Translations under genes and position numbers: made by a program
Assembly (NCBI RefSeq): GCF_017916295.1
Contig: NZ_JAFMSS010000008.1
Span: 1 to 64,000, forward strand
Direction: 5' to 3'
DNA from: Rubellimicrobium arenae
Lineage (GTDB): Bacteria > Pseudomonadota > Alphaproteobacteria > Rhodobacterales > Rhodobacteraceae
Length of the DNA: 64,000 nucleotides
Part shown: one piece after another, positions 1 to 8,652 of the stretch
How the letters are laid out: each line of letters starts with the position of its first letter
Position numbering within the stretch: position 1 is the first letter of the stretch
The notes under the pieces: generated by a model
Databases searched by the model: none
Told to the model about the DNA's origin: nothing
The model's input: the letters and a program-made list of their open reading frames with translations, nothing else

Positions 1-82
1 TCAGCCCCACCATGATGAGCTTCACCGCAAAGGTCGCGTGGGCAAACAGCCCCCACATCGTGTAGTCGGTCGCCTGGTCCAT
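1..82 (-). CDS. tolQ: TolQ, N-terminal fragment (runs off the window)
   Basis: The reverse strand from 82 reads MDQATDYTMWGLFAHATFAV and continues KLIMVGL to the window edge. It matches the TolQ N-terminus: a short cytoplasmic lead, then the first membrane segment. TolQ is the inner-membrane proton-channel subunit that works with TolR and energises TolA for outer-membrane constriction. The next gene upstream, ybgC, is the usual first gene of the tol-pal cluster, which supports the call. Only 27 residues are visible, so ExbB cannot be formally excluded by sequence alone; context favours TolQ. Confidence 0.8.
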   Translation of the reverse strand, partial: MDQATDYTMWGLFAHATFAVKLIMVGL

Positions 83-207
83 GTGCCTGTCTCTGCCGCC
101 TGCCGCCACTCGAGGGCGCGCTTGGGGGGTGGGGATAACTCAGAGACGCAGAAGATGCCAACCGTCTTGGCGCAATCCGAAGCGAATGTGTCTTCGCGAC
201 TGCGGCG

Positions 208-597
208 CTAGTTTGCGGCGGCGCGGAGCTGCGCGGGAATCCGCCGAGGTCGCCCGCTCGCGTCCATGGCGACCAGCGTCACGGCGCTTTGGAACAGGCA
301 GTCGGCTTGACGCCATATCTGTTGCGACAGCACCAGGCGCGCACCGGCGGCCGCAGTCACCTGGGTCCGCACCTCGAGGATGTCGTCGAATCGCGCAGGC
401 ATCAGGTAGTCGGCCTCGACTCGCCGGACGGCAAAGACGATTCCCTCCTCGGCGCGCATACGGCCCTGGTCGATCCCAGCGTTGCGTGCCCATTCCGTGC
501 GGGCGCGTTCGATGAAGCGAAGATAGTTGGCGTAGTACACGACGCCGGCAAGGTCGGTGTCCTCATAATAGACGCGGACAGGGAAGACATGGACCAT
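208..597 (-). CDS. ybgC: Tol-Pal associated acyl-CoA thioesterase YbgC
   Basis: A 129-residue hotdog-fold thioesterase of the 4HBT family. The N-terminal signature YYEDTDLAGVVYYANYL carries the conserved Asp, followed by FIERARTEW. YbgC hydrolyses short or phospholipid-linked acyl-CoA and sits at the head of tol-pal operons. I chose the ATG at 597 (MVHVFPVRVYYEDTD), which gives the usual length of about 130 residues. The frame stays open upstream to a GTG at 696, but that adds 33 residues of low-complexity sequence not expected in the family. A gap of 125 bases separates it from tolQ. Confidence 0.9.
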   Translation of the reverse strand: MVHVFPVRVYYEDTDLAGVVYYANYLRFIERARTEWARNAGIDQGRMRAEEGIVFAVRRVEADYLMPARFDDILEVRTQVTAAAGARLVLSQQIWRQADCLFQSAVTLVAMDASGRPRRIPAQLRAAAN

Positions 598-743
598 GCT
601 GGCAACTTTTCCGGCCCAGCCGCCGCCGTCAAGCCGACAGGTCGGAACGGGGCCGTCGGCCAGACGTACCATCCGGGGTTCCAAGACCCAGCGCACGCTT
701 GAATTGGCGGTCTCCGAATGCCGTCGTTCTGAAGTCGTTGGAT

Positions 744-1760
744 TCAGCCGAAGAGATCGGTCTGCGCCCGGGGTGGCTCCACGCCCAGATGGCGGAAGGC
801 GGCCTGCGTCAGCATGCGCCCGCGCGGGGTGCGTTGGACCAGCCCCTGCTGAAGCAGGTAAGGCTCGATGACCTCCTCGATGGCGTCCCGTGCCTCGGAG
901 AGGGCGGCGGACAGGGTCTCCACGCCGACCGGCCCCCCCAGGTAGCTGTCGGCGATCAGCTTGAGATAGCGGCGGTCCGCCCCATCCAGGCCAAGATCAT
1001 CGACGCCCAAGCGGTTCAGCGCCCGATCGGCGATCTCACGATCGATGCGCCCATCGCCTTCGACGACGGCAAAGTCCACCACCCGCCGCAACAGGCGCCC
1101 GGCGATCCGCGGCGTCCCACGGGCCCGGCGGGCGATCTCGCGCGCGCCCTCGGGATCGGCCGGCGCGCCCAGAAGCCGGGCGTTGCGGATGACGATCTCG
1201 TAGAGTTCGTCCACGGTGTAGAATTCGAGCCGCGTGGGGATGCCGAAGCGGTCGCGCAGCGGCGTCGTCAGCAGCCCCAGCCGGGTCGTCGCCCCGACCA
1301 GCGTGAAGGGCTGGAGCTCGATTCGCACGGTCCGCGCCGCCGGCCCTTCGCCGATCACGAGGTCGAGCTGGAAATCCTCGAGCGCGGGATACAGGACCTC
1401 CTCGACCACCGGGCTCAGCCGGTGGATCTCATCGATGAACAGGACGTCCTTGGCCTCGAGATTCGTCAGGATCGCGGCCAAGTCCCCGGCCTTGGCGAGC
1501 ACCGGTCCCGAGGTCATCCGGAACCCCACCCCCAGTTCCCGCGCCATGATCTGTGCGAGCGTGGTCTTGCCGAGCCCCGGCGGGCCGTAGAACAGGGTAT
1601 GGTCCATCGCCTCGCCCCGCATCTTGGCGGACTCGATGAAGACCCTGAGGTTGGCGCGCGCCTCGTGCTGGCCGATGAACTCGGACAGGAGTTGCGGACG
1701 CAGCGCCTTGTCGGACATGTCCTCGGGCTGGAGGTCGGGGCGGAGAAGCGGATCGGACAT
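744..1760 (-). CDS. ruvB: Holliday junction branch-migration ATPase RuvB
   Basis: A 338-residue AAA+ motor that drives branch migration of Holliday junctions with RuvA. Visible features are Walker A GPPGLGKTT (residues 59-67), Walker B LFIDEIH (107-113), a sensor GATTR motif, the arginine-finger region LRDRFG, and the C-terminal winged-helix region ending PPRAQTDLFG. The length is normal for the family. It is last in a ruvC-ruvA-ruvB order on the minus strand, 46 bases after ruvA. MSDPLLRPDL is the first ATG; a second MSD lies at residue 15, but the longer form fits alphaproteobacterial RuvB. Confidence 0.97.
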   Translation of the reverse strand: MSDPLLRPDLQPEDMSDKALRPQLLSEFIGQHEARANLRVFIESAKMRGEAMDHTLFYGPPGLGKTTLAQIMARELGVGFRMTSGPVLAKAGDLAAILTNLEAKDVLFIDEIHRLSPVVEEVLYPALEDFQLDLVIGEGPAARTVRIELQPFTLVGATTRLGLLTTPLRDRFGIPTRLEFYTVDELYEIVIRNARLLGAPADPEGAREIARRARGTPRIAGRLLRRVVDFAVVEGDGRIDREIADRALNRLGVDDLGLDGADRRYLKLIADSYLGGPVGVETLSAALSEARDAIEEVIEPYLLQQGLVQRTPRGRMLTQAAFRHLGVEPPRAQTDLFG

Positions 1761-1806
1761 GGGACCAACCTAAGTGTTCATGTTGTGTTCCGCCAGAGCC
1801 CCGGCG

Positions 1807-2508
1807 TCATTCCTTGGGCGCAAGAAGCCGCAGCGCCGCGCGGATCAGATCGGGCGTCCCGGCGCCGGGATTTGCATCGGCGGCTTGCGCCACTGCCTGC
1901 ACCGCCTCGCCGGGGGCATAACCCAGGTTGCCCAGGGCCGACAGCGCGTCGGCCTGCGCCAGGGCGGACCCATCGGGCTCGCGGCGGCGGGACCCCTTCT
2001 TCGCGGGGGCCGCGTCCTCGACCGGCTCGACGACATCGCCCTCCTCGGGGTCGAGTGTGTGGGTGGTGGCGGTCGAGGTTCCGACCAGACCTGCCATTGC
2101 CATCACGCCGGGCGCCTTCTCCCGAAGCTCGTTCACGACGCGCTGCGCGGTGCGGGGCCCGACCCCCTTGGCGCGCGCCAGCGTGGCCCAGTCCCCGAGG
2201 GCGATCGCGCGGCCCAGGGCGTCCGGCCCCAGGGCCCCCAGCAGCGCGAGGGACACCTTGGAGCCCACCCCCTGCACGGTCAGGAGCAGCCGGTGCCACT
2301 CCTTCTCGACCAGGGTCGGGAAGCCGAACAGGGTCCAGCCGTCCTCGCGCACCTGGAGTTCCGTGAAAAGTGCCACGGCCTCGCCGTTCCGGGGAAGGCT
2401 GGCCATGACGCGGTCCGAGACATGGACGAGGTAGCCCACCCCGCGCACGTCGATCAGCACATGGTCCTGCGCCCGATACACGAGCCGCCCCGCCACGCGA
2501 CCGATCAC
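1807..2508 (-). CDS. ruvA: Holliday junction DNA-binding protein RuvA
   Basis: A 233-residue protein starting MIGRVAGRLVYRAQDHVLID, the typical RuvA OB-fold domain. It is followed by the helix-hairpin-helix section (LALLGALGPDALGRAIALGD, then ARAKGVGPRTAQRVVNELREK) and a C-terminal domain III that contacts RuvB. The linker between domains II and III (about residues 140-185) is long, acidic and basic by turns, which is usual in this group. The start codon overlaps the ruvC stop by four bases (ATGA), so translation is probably coupled. Confidence 0.96.
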   Translation of the reverse strand: MIGRVAGRLVYRAQDHVLIDVRGVGYLVHVSDRVMASLPRNGEAVALFTELQVREDGWTLFGFPTLVEKEWHRLLLTVQGVGSKVSLALLGALGPDALGRAIALGDWATLARAKGVGPRTAQRVVNELREKAPGVMAMAGLVGTSTATTHTLDPEEGDVVEPVEDAAPAKKGSRRREPDGSALAQADALSALGNLGYAPGEAVQAVAQAADANPGAGTPDLIRAALRLLAPKE

Positions 2509-3080
2509 CGGCGCACCTCCCGCAGGGCGCGGGCGAGCACGGCCCGAGCGGTGTTCGCCCGCTCCTCGGCGTCGCGGTCCTGGGCCTTGGCGATGGCTGC
2601 GGACAGATGTGTGGAGGACTGGAGATGATGCGCGTGGCAGATGGCCACCGCCAGGGCGTCCGCCGCATCCGGCCCGGCCAGCGACACGCCCGGCAGGTGG
2701 AGCCGCACCATGTGGTCGATCTGGGCCTTCGCGGCGTGGCCGACGCCGACGATGGCCTTCTTCACGGCGTTGGGCGCATATTCCCCGACCGTGATCCCGT
2801 ACTGGGCCGGGACGAGAAGGGCGATCGCCCGCGCCTGTCCCAGCTTGAGCGTGCCGACGGCGTCCTTGTTGACGAAGGTCTGCTCCACCGCGGCGGCTTC
2901 GGGGTCCTGCGCCGAGACGACGGCCCGCATCTGGTCGTAAAGCCGAAGCAGGCGGATCGCGAGGTCACCCTGTCCGGAATGGACGATGCCGTTGGCGATA
3001 TGGCGAATACGCGGCCCATCGACCTCGATGACGCCCCAGCCCATGTTCTGGAGGCCCGGATCGATTCCCATCACGCGCAT
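2505..3080 (-). CDS. ruvC: Crossover junction endodeoxyribonuclease RuvC
   Basis: A 191-residue RNase H-fold resolvase that cuts Holliday junctions. MRVMGIDPGLQNMGWGVIEV supplies the first catalytic Asp. Next come the EQTFVNKDAVGTLKLGQARA segment with its Glu and the C-terminal GPDAADALAVAICHAH with the remaining Asp residues. I chose the ATG at 3080, where the family homology begins. The frame is open to 3185, but those 35 residues are not RuvC-like. It heads the ruvCAB cluster and overlaps ruvA by four bases. Confidence 0.96.
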   Translation of the reverse strand: MRVMGIDPGLQNMGWGVIEVDGPRIRHIANGIVHSGQGDLAIRLLRLYDQMRAVVSAQDPEAAAVEQTFVNKDAVGTLKLGQARAIALLVPAQYGITVGEYAPNAVKKAIVGVGHAAKAQIDHMVRLHLPGVSLAGPDAADALAVAICHAHHLQSSTHLSAAIAKAQDRDAEERANTARAVLARALREVRR

Positions 3081-3514
3081 CCCTGCCCCTTTCGCGCCAC
3101 CAGTGCCGACCCGGGACCTAGCACAAAGGGGGAACGGGAACCAGTCGGACCCGGGAACTCCCCTCCCCTGCGGCCCTGAGGCCACTCTGTCCCGACCAGG
3201 ACGTAACGCGCGAACCCCCGTGGGAGCGCCATTCGCCCCTGGACACCGGGGCGAGACCGAAGGCTTGGAGGACGACGAGAGAGCGGCCGGCCCGGCAGGC
3301 TTGCCCTTGGGCCCATGCGCCTGACCGGCCGCTCACTTCCCCGGTCTGCGCCGCGCTGTTCTTGTTATCGCTGGCGACCTGCTGCTCGAAGGTGGCCTGT
3401 CGCTCGGGGTTCGTGAGGCCAAGGCGCCGGAGCGCCCTGGCCTGTTGCCGGCCCGATGACACGCCAATATGGCGAAATAACGGCAGATCGGCCTGCAAGT
3501 GGCTGTTTACGCCA
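3081..3514. other. 434-base spacer between ruvC and prmA with no supported gene
   Basis: No start codon with a plausible ribosome site leads a credible protein here. One minus-strand frame is open for 126 codons (3118-3498), but it would start at TTG and its C-terminal half is composition-driven. Its N-terminal stretch (LFRHIGVSSGRQQARALRRL) looks more protein-like than the rest and could be a remnant. A short palindrome CGCCAATATGGCG lies at about 3462-3474. Base composition is slightly less GC-rich from 3340 to 3500 than in the flanking genes. Confidence 0.5.
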
Positions 3515-4393
3515 TCATTTCTCGGGTGCAGCCAGGATCAGCGTCGCCCATTCGCCGATCTCCTCCCGCTCGATCTCGGTCAGGCCGGCTTTGGCATAGG
3601 CGGCGGCAACCTCGTCCGCCTGGTTGGTCAGGAGGCCCGAAAGGATCACGCGTGCCCCCGGCGCGGCCGCGGCCGCGATGTCCGGAGCCAGCGTGATGAG
3701 CGGTCCCTTGAGGATGTTGGCCAGGATGAGGTCGAAGGGCGCCCCGTCGCGGAACTCGGGCGCGTCCAGGCCGGCGGCCTCGATGCAGGCCACGCGGTCG
3801 CCCAGTCCGTTCGCCCCAAGGTTGGCGCGGGCCGTCTCGACCGCGACCGGGTCGATGTCCCCGGCGACGACGGGACTCGCCTCGGGCCAGAGCCGCGCGG
3901 CGCCCATCGCCAGCACTGCGGTCCCGGCCCCGACATCCGCTACGCTGCGCGGATGGAAGCCGCCCCGCTCCAGCCGGTCGATGGCGCGAAGGCAGCCGAC
4001 CGTCGTGCCATGGTGGCCGGTGCCGAAGGCCATCGCGGCCTCGATCAGCAGGGGCACCATGTCCGTGGGCACCTTGTCGGCGTCATGGGAGCCGTAAAGA
4101 AAGAACCGGCCCGCCTGGACGGGCGGAAGGTCGCGCCGGACCTTGGCGACCCAGTCCACGTCCGGCACCTCGGACAGGGTCCAGGGCCGCGCGCCATGAA
4201 CGGCCGCCAGCAGATCGAGCACGATGCCGTCCGGCTCGTCCTCGAAATGGGCGCCGATCTCGAAGCGGCCCGAGCCGTCCTCGATCTCGAAATGGCCCAC
4301 GGCGAAGGGCGGCGGGTCGAGATCCTCCACGGCCTCGGCCAAGGCCTGCGCCGAGGCAAGGCCGTTGGTGGTGGTGATGGCGGAATACATCAT
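3515..4393 (-). CDS. prmA: Ribosomal protein L11 methyltransferase
   Basis: A 292-residue SAM-dependent methyltransferase that trimethylates ribosomal protein L11. After the N-terminal substrate-recognition domain come AFGTGHHGTT, the motif I region VADVGAGTAVLAMGAARL, DIDPVAVETARANL, and the PrmA-type DLILANILKGPL that replaces the NPPY motif. The start is at ATG-ATG (4393 or 4390), nine bases after AAGGAGG. The frame extends to 4447, but those residues precede the ribosome site. It points the same way as msrA upstream. Confidence 0.93.
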   Translation of the reverse strand: MMYSAITTTNGLASAQALAEAVEDLDPPPFAVGHFEIEDGSGRFEIGAHFEDEPDGIVLDLLAAVHGARPWTLSEVPDVDWVAKVRRDLPPVQAGRFFLYGSHDADKVPTDMVPLLIEAAMAFGTGHHGTTVGCLRAIDRLERGGFHPRSVADVGAGTAVLAMGAARLWPEASPVVAGDIDPVAVETARANLGANGLGDRVACIEAAGLDAPEFRDGAPFDLILANILKGPLITLAPDIAAAAAPGARVILSGLLTNQADEVAAAYAKAGLTEIEREEIGEWATLILAAPEK

Positions 4394-4471
4394 GGGGCGG
4401 GCCCTCCTTCGGGAGGAGGGCCTAGGGTGCCCGATGCCAACGGTCAACCGGAGGCGAAGGCCGCCCGGTGG

Positions 4472-5122
4472 TCATACGGCGACGCCGACCGGGCAGGTCA
4501 CGCCGGTCCCGCCCACGCCGCAGTAGCCGCGCGGGTTCTTGTGGAGGTACTGCTGGTGGTAGTCCTCGGCCAGGTAGAAGGGCCCGGCGTCCTTGATCTC
4601 GGTCGTGATCGCGCCATAGCCCGCCGCCCGCAGCCGCTCCTCGAAAATGGCCTTGGTCCGTTCGGCCGCGTCCCGCTGGGCGTCGCTGAAGGTGTAGATG
4701 CCCGAACGGTATTGCGTGCCCCGGTCGTTGCCCTGCCGCATCCCCTGGGTCGGGTCATGTCCTTCCCAGAAGGTCCGGAGAAGATCCTCGTAGGAGATGA
4801 CCTCCGGATCGTAGACCACGCGCACGAGCTCGTTGTGGCCCGTGCGGCCGGTGCAGACCTCCTCGTAGGTCGGGTTCGGCGTGTAGCCCGCGCCGTAGCC
4901 CACCATGGTCGAGTGGACGCCGGGGAGCTTCCAGAACATCCGTTCCACACCCCAGAAGCAGCCCATCCCGAACTCCGCGACCTCCATCCCCTCGGGCACG
5001 TCCAGGCTGATCGGGGTGCCCAGCACGGCGTGCGTGTCGGAGGTGGGGATGGGCCGCGAGCGGCCGGGCAAAGCCTCGTCGGCGCTGATCATGCGGGTCT
5101 TGTCGGGGAAAAGGCTGAACAT
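4472..5122 (-). CDS. msrA: Peptide-methionine (S)-S-oxide reductase MsrA
   Basis: A 216-residue MsrA, which reduces the S-epimer of methionine sulfoxide in proteins. It has the catalytic GMGCFWGVERMFW motif, then the family's GYGAGYTPNPTYEEVCTG and HNELVRVVYDP segments. It is the long E. coli-type form, with a DEALPGR lead before the catalytic core. C-terminal cysteines at GYCGVGGTGVTCPVG are candidate resolving residues. I place the start at the ATG at 5122, eight bases after AGGAG; an in-frame GTG at 5131 overlaps that ribosome site and is less likely. Confidence 0.95.
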   Translation of the reverse strand: MFSLFPDKTRMISADEALPGRSRPIPTSDTHAVLGTPISLDVPEGMEVAEFGMGCFWGVERMFWKLPGVHSTMVGYGAGYTPNPTYEEVCTGRTGHNELVRVVYDPEVISYEDLLRTFWEGHDPTQGMRQGNDRGTQYRSGIYTFSDAQRDAAERTKAIFEERLRAAGYGAITTEIKDAGPFYLAEDYHQQYLHKNPRGYCGVGGTGVTCPVGVAV

Positions 5123-5191
5123 GCGGAGCACTCCTGTCCTGTCGCGGCAGATATAGGTGCGCCTCGCTGCCTTCGTCAGGGGCGCGCGTCC

Positions 5192-5392
5192 TCAATCCAT
5201 CGCGATGGCAAAGCCGGAGAAGGCCCAGGACAGGAACACCCCCGCGCCCAGCCAAGCGGCTCCGAGCCCCAGCCCGACGGCCAAGGCAGCCCCGACCCGT
5301 CCCCGCATGCCCCGGCGGACGAGCCACGCCGTCAGGAGCGCCGGGCCCAGCGCCGCGACCAGGGTGCCCAGGACGAAGGCCGCATCTGACAT
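5192..5392 (-). CDS. Small two-helix membrane protein, unknown function
   Basis: A 66-residue product starting MSDAAFVLGTLVAALGPALL, with two hydrophobic stretches (about residues 5-25 and 33-60) separated by a short basic loop, VRRGMRGR. It begins six bases after the priA stop, with GAGG just upstream of the ATG, so it is probably cotranscribed with priA and msrA. I recognise no family. The alternative is that it is a chance open frame in GC-rich sequence, but its position and clear hydrophobic pattern favour a real gene. Confidence 0.5.
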   Translation of the reverse strand: MSDAAFVLGTLVAALGPALLTAWLVRRGMRGRVGAALAVGLGLGAAWLGAGVFLSWAFSGFAIAMD

Positions 5393-5398
5393 GGGACC

Positions 5399-7768
5399 TC
5401 ACATGAAGCTTTGGGGATCGATGTCGATGGTGAGCCGCAGGTCCGAGGGAAACCGGAACTGCGCGACCCAGCGGGCGATCGCGTCCTGAAGCGGCGCTCC
5501 CCGGTCGGCCTTGATGAGGAGCCGGACGCGGTGCCGCCCCCGCACGCGGGCGATGGGCGCGGGCGCGGGCCCCCAGACCTCGGCCCCGATCTTCGCCAGC
5601 GGCTCCTTGCTCCGGGCCATCTCCACGGCCTTGTCCATGGCCTCCTGCGCGTCCTCGGAGGACAGGATGATCCCGGCCAGCCGCGAGAACGGCGGCATTC
5701 CGGCCATGCGCCGCGCGTCCGCCTCGGCCCGCCAGAACCCTTCGTCGTCGCCCTTGAGGATCGCCTGGATCACAGGATGGTGCGGCTGGTAGGTCTGGAG
5801 CAGCGCCTCGCCCGGCGCGTCCGACCGCCCGGCCCGCCCCGACACCTGCCGCATCAGCGCGAAGGTGCGCTCGGCCGCGCGCAGGTCCGATCCATAAAGC
5901 CCCAGGTCCGCGTCGATCACCCCGGCCAGCGTCAGCTTGGGGAAGTTGTGCCCTTTGGCCACCAGCTGCGTGCCGATGATGATGTCGGCGGCGCCGTCGG
6001 CGATCTGCTCGATGGCGTCCTTGAGCGACTTGGCCGAGCCGTAGAGGTCCGAGGACAGCACCGCCGTCCGCGCCGTCGGGAAGAGCGCCGCGACCTCCTC
6101 GGCCAGCCGCTCCACCCCCGGCCCCACGGGGGCGAGCTTGCCCTCGGCCCCGCAATCGGGGCAGGCGACGGGCATCGGAAAGGTCTCGCCGCACTGGTGG
6201 CACATCAGGCGCCGCATGAAGCGGTGCTCCACCAGCCGCGCGTCGCAATGCGGGCAGCCCAGCTGGTGGCCGCAGGACCGGCAGAGCGTCACCGGGGCAT
6301 AGCCGCGCCGGTTGATGAAGAGGAGCGACTGCTCCTCCCGCTCCAGCCGGTGCGCCACGGCCTCGGCCAGGGTGGGTCCGACCCAGTTGCCGCGGGCGAC
6401 GTCCTCCAGCCGCATGTCGACGGCCTTGATGGTGGGCAGCACGGCAAGGCCCACCCGCGCGGGCAGGGTCAGGCGCGCGTATTTCCCGGTCTGGGCGTTG
6501 TGCCAGCTTTCCAGGCAGGGCGTGGCCGAAGCCAGGATCACCTGCGACTTCTCGATGGAGGCGCGCAGCACGGCCATGTCACGGGCGTTGTACAGGACGC
6601 CGTCCTCCTGCTTGTAGGAGGTGTCGTGCTCCTCGTCGACGACGACGAGGCCCAGGTCGCGGAACGGCAGGAACAGGGCCGACCGCGCCCCCACCACGAG
6701 GCTCGCCCCGCCGAGGGCCGTCTGCCGCCAGAGGCGCCGGCGCTCGGACTGGGTCATCCCCGAATGCCATTCGGCGGCCGGCGCCCCGAACCTCGCCTCG
6801 ACGCGCGACAGGAAGGCCCCGGTCAGCGCGATCTCGGGCAGCAGCACCAGCGCCTGCCGGCCTTGGCGCAAGGTCTCGGCCACGGCCTCCAGATAGACTT
6901 CGGTCTTGCCCGAGCCCGTCACGCCCTTGAGGAGGGTGGTGTTGTAGGTCCTCGCCTCCGCCCCGATCCGCAGCGCCGCGGCGGCCAGCATCTGGTCCGG
7001 CGTCAGGGCCACGCCCTTTCCGTCGACGTCCAGCACCGGATAGGGCCGGTCGCGCGGGGTCTCGCACTCGATGACGGCGCCCTGGGTCACGAGGCCGCGG
7101 ATCACCGCCGTCCCGACCCCGGCCATCGACGCCAGCTCGCCCAGGGTCAGGCTCAGGTCCGGGTGGTCGCGCAGCACGGCCAGCACGCGGCCGCGGGCGT
7201 CCGTCATCCGCCCGGCCTCGCGCGGGCCGATGCGGTAGACGTGCCGCATGGCCTGGCCTTCGGTCAGCCCCGGCGCACGCGTGGCGAGCCGCACCATCGC
7301 TGGCAGCGGCGTCAGCGTGTAATCGGCGGCACGGCCCAGGAACTCGCGCATGGAGGAGCGGAGCGGCGGCGCATCGAGGATGCGCGTGACCGGCCGCAGG
7401 CGCGCCTCGGGAACCTCGCCCGTGCCCTGCCCCCAGACGATCCCCACGATCTTGCGCGGGCCCAGCGGCACCTCCACGAAGGCGCCCGGGGCGCATCCCT
7501 CGGCCGGCGCCTTGTAGTCGAGCAGGCGGTCAAGCGCGCCGAGCGGCAGGATGCCGACGCGTTCGCCCGGGGCGAAGCGCGCCTCGTAGGAGGGCTCGGC
7601 CATGCGCCAGACCGGGGGCGCCGCGGCGGGGGAGGGTTCGGGCTGCCCCTCATCGTCCGGCCGCCCGGGCGCGTCCAGGAGGTCGAGGCCGAACGGATCC
7701 CCCTCCGTCCCAGGCCCGGCCGGCAGGGCGGCCGGGACGATGCGCTTGTCCTTGCGGGGCTTGGGCAT
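5399..7768 (-). CDS. priA: Primosomal replication restart helicase PriA
   Basis: A 789-residue DNA helicase that reloads the replisome at stalled forks. Order of parts: an unusual proline-rich lead (1-55), the 3'-DNA-binding region starting near MAEPSYEARFAPGERVG (56), Walker A GVTGSGKTEVY (about 282-292), DEEH box, zinc-binding cysteine clusters (CRSCGHQLGCPHC and CHQCGE, CPDCGAEG), and helicase motifs including GTQLVAKGHNFP. The ATG at 7768 follows GGAGGGACTCAGA and so is well supported; an internal ATG at codon 56 would remove only the lead. Confidence 0.96.
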   Translation of the reverse strand: MPKPRKDKRIVPAALPAGPGTEGDPFGLDLLDAPGRPDDEGQPEPSPAAAPPVWRMAEPSYEARFAPGERVGILPLGALDRLLDYKAPAEGCAPGAFVEVPLGPRKIVGIVWGQGTGEVPEARLRPVTRILDAPPLRSSMREFLGRAADYTLTPLPAMVRLATRAPGLTEGQAMRHVYRIGPREAGRMTDARGRVLAVLRDHPDLSLTLGELASMAGVGTAVIRGLVTQGAVIECETPRDRPYPVLDVDGKGVALTPDQMLAAAALRIGAEARTYNTTLLKGVTGSGKTEVYLEAVAETLRQGRQALVLLPEIALTGAFLSRVEARFGAPAAEWHSGMTQSERRRLWRQTALGGASLVVGARSALFLPFRDLGLVVVDEEHDTSYKQEDGVLYNARDMAVLRASIEKSQVILASATPCLESWHNAQTGKYARLTLPARVGLAVLPTIKAVDMRLEDVARGNWVGPTLAEAVAHRLEREEQSLLFINRRGYAPVTLCRSCGHQLGCPHCDARLVEHRFMRRLMCHQCGETFPMPVACPDCGAEGKLAPVGPGVERLAEEVAALFPTARTAVLSSDLYGSAKSLKDAIEQIADGAADIIIGTQLVAKGHNFPKLTLAGVIDADLGLYGSDLRAAERTFALMRQVSGRAGRSDAPGEALLQTYQPHHPVIQAILKGDDEGFWRAEADARRMAGMPPFSRLAGIILSSEDAQEAMDKAVEMARSKEPLAKIGAEVWGPAPAPIARVRGRHRVRLLIKADRGAPLQDAIARWVAQFRFPSDLRLTIDIDPQSFM

Positions 7769-7965
7769 TCTGAGTCCCTCCGGGAGGCTGGTTCCCGATA
7801 TGTTCCATTTTGGTCACAGGAACAAGTCTTTTGCCCCAAGGAACAGGTCTGGCGTGAAGGCCACGATTCGCCGAAGGCCCGTCCCTGCCTCGCCCGACTC
7901 GGCTGGTCAGGTCGGGCGCGGCTGATAGTCTGCCGTCCGAACACCAACGAAAAGAGTGTGACGGC

Positions 7966-8652
7966 ATGAGCAGCAGCCCCATCATGGACCCCAAGGTCCG
8001 CGAGAGCATCATCGCGGACCCTGCGGTCCTCCTGGACGACAAGGACATCATGCGGGTCCTGGTCGCCGCCAACGAGAGGGCGATGGGCCCCAACATCGTG
8101 GACCTGCGCGGCATCGCGATGGACCGGCTCGAGGCGCGGCTCGACCGGCTCGAGGACACGCATCGGAGCGTCATCGCCGCCGCCTACGACAACGTGGCCG
8201 GAACGGCCCAGATCCATCGCGCCGTGCTGCGCCTTCTCGAGCCCCAGCGCTTCGAGACCTTCCTGCGCGACTTGGGCGGCGACGTCATGCAGATCCTGCG
8301 CGTCGATTCGCTGCGCCTGGTGATCGAGGCCGACCAGGCCGACGGCGACGACGGGGTCGAAAGGCTCGACAGCATCCTTTGCATGGAGCCGCGCGGCTTC
8401 GTGGACGCCTACCTCCGCGCGGGCAGCGGGTTCCCGGCCAAGCCCGTGGTGCTGCGGCAGGTCGGGCTCGCCTCCATCCATGCGGACGACATCGAATCCG
8501 AGGCTTGCCTGCGGCTGGACCTCGGCGAGGACGTGGGCCTGCTCGCCATGGGATCGCGCGCCGTCTCGCACTTCTCGCCCCAGCACGGCACGGACCTCCT
8601 GGGCTTCTTCGGCGCGGTGGTCGAGCGGGCGCTGCGCCGCTTCATCGGATGA
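7966..8652 (+). CDS. DUF484 family protein
   Basis: A 228-residue cytoplasmic protein of the DUF484 family, which has a GAF-like fold and no established function. The N-terminal half is helical and charged (DRLEARLDRLEDTHRSV). The C-terminal half carries the family's GLLAMGSRAVSHFSPQHGTD segment followed by LLGFFGAVVERAL. It sits immediately upstream of xerC and overlaps it by four bases (ATGA), an arrangement common in proteobacteria that hints at coupled expression with the dimer-resolution recombinase. It is divergent from priA across about 197 bases. Confidence 0.9.
   Translation: MSSSPIMDPKVRESIIADPAVLLDDKDIMRVLVAANERAMGPNIVDLRGIAMDRLEARLDRLEDTHRSVIAAAYDNVAGTAQIHRAVLRLLEPQRFETFLRDLGGDVMQILRVDSLRLVIEADQADGDDGVERLDSILCMEPRGFVDAYLRAGSGFPAKPVVLRQVGLASIHADDIESEACLRLDLGEDVGLLAMGSRAVSHFSPQHGTDLLGFFGAVVERALRRFIG

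Noticed and set aside
3118..3498. Minus-strand open frame of 126 codons
   Set aside because: It starts with TTG without a ribosome site, and the second half is arginine/glycine/serine-rich as expected from GC-rich noncoding DNA.
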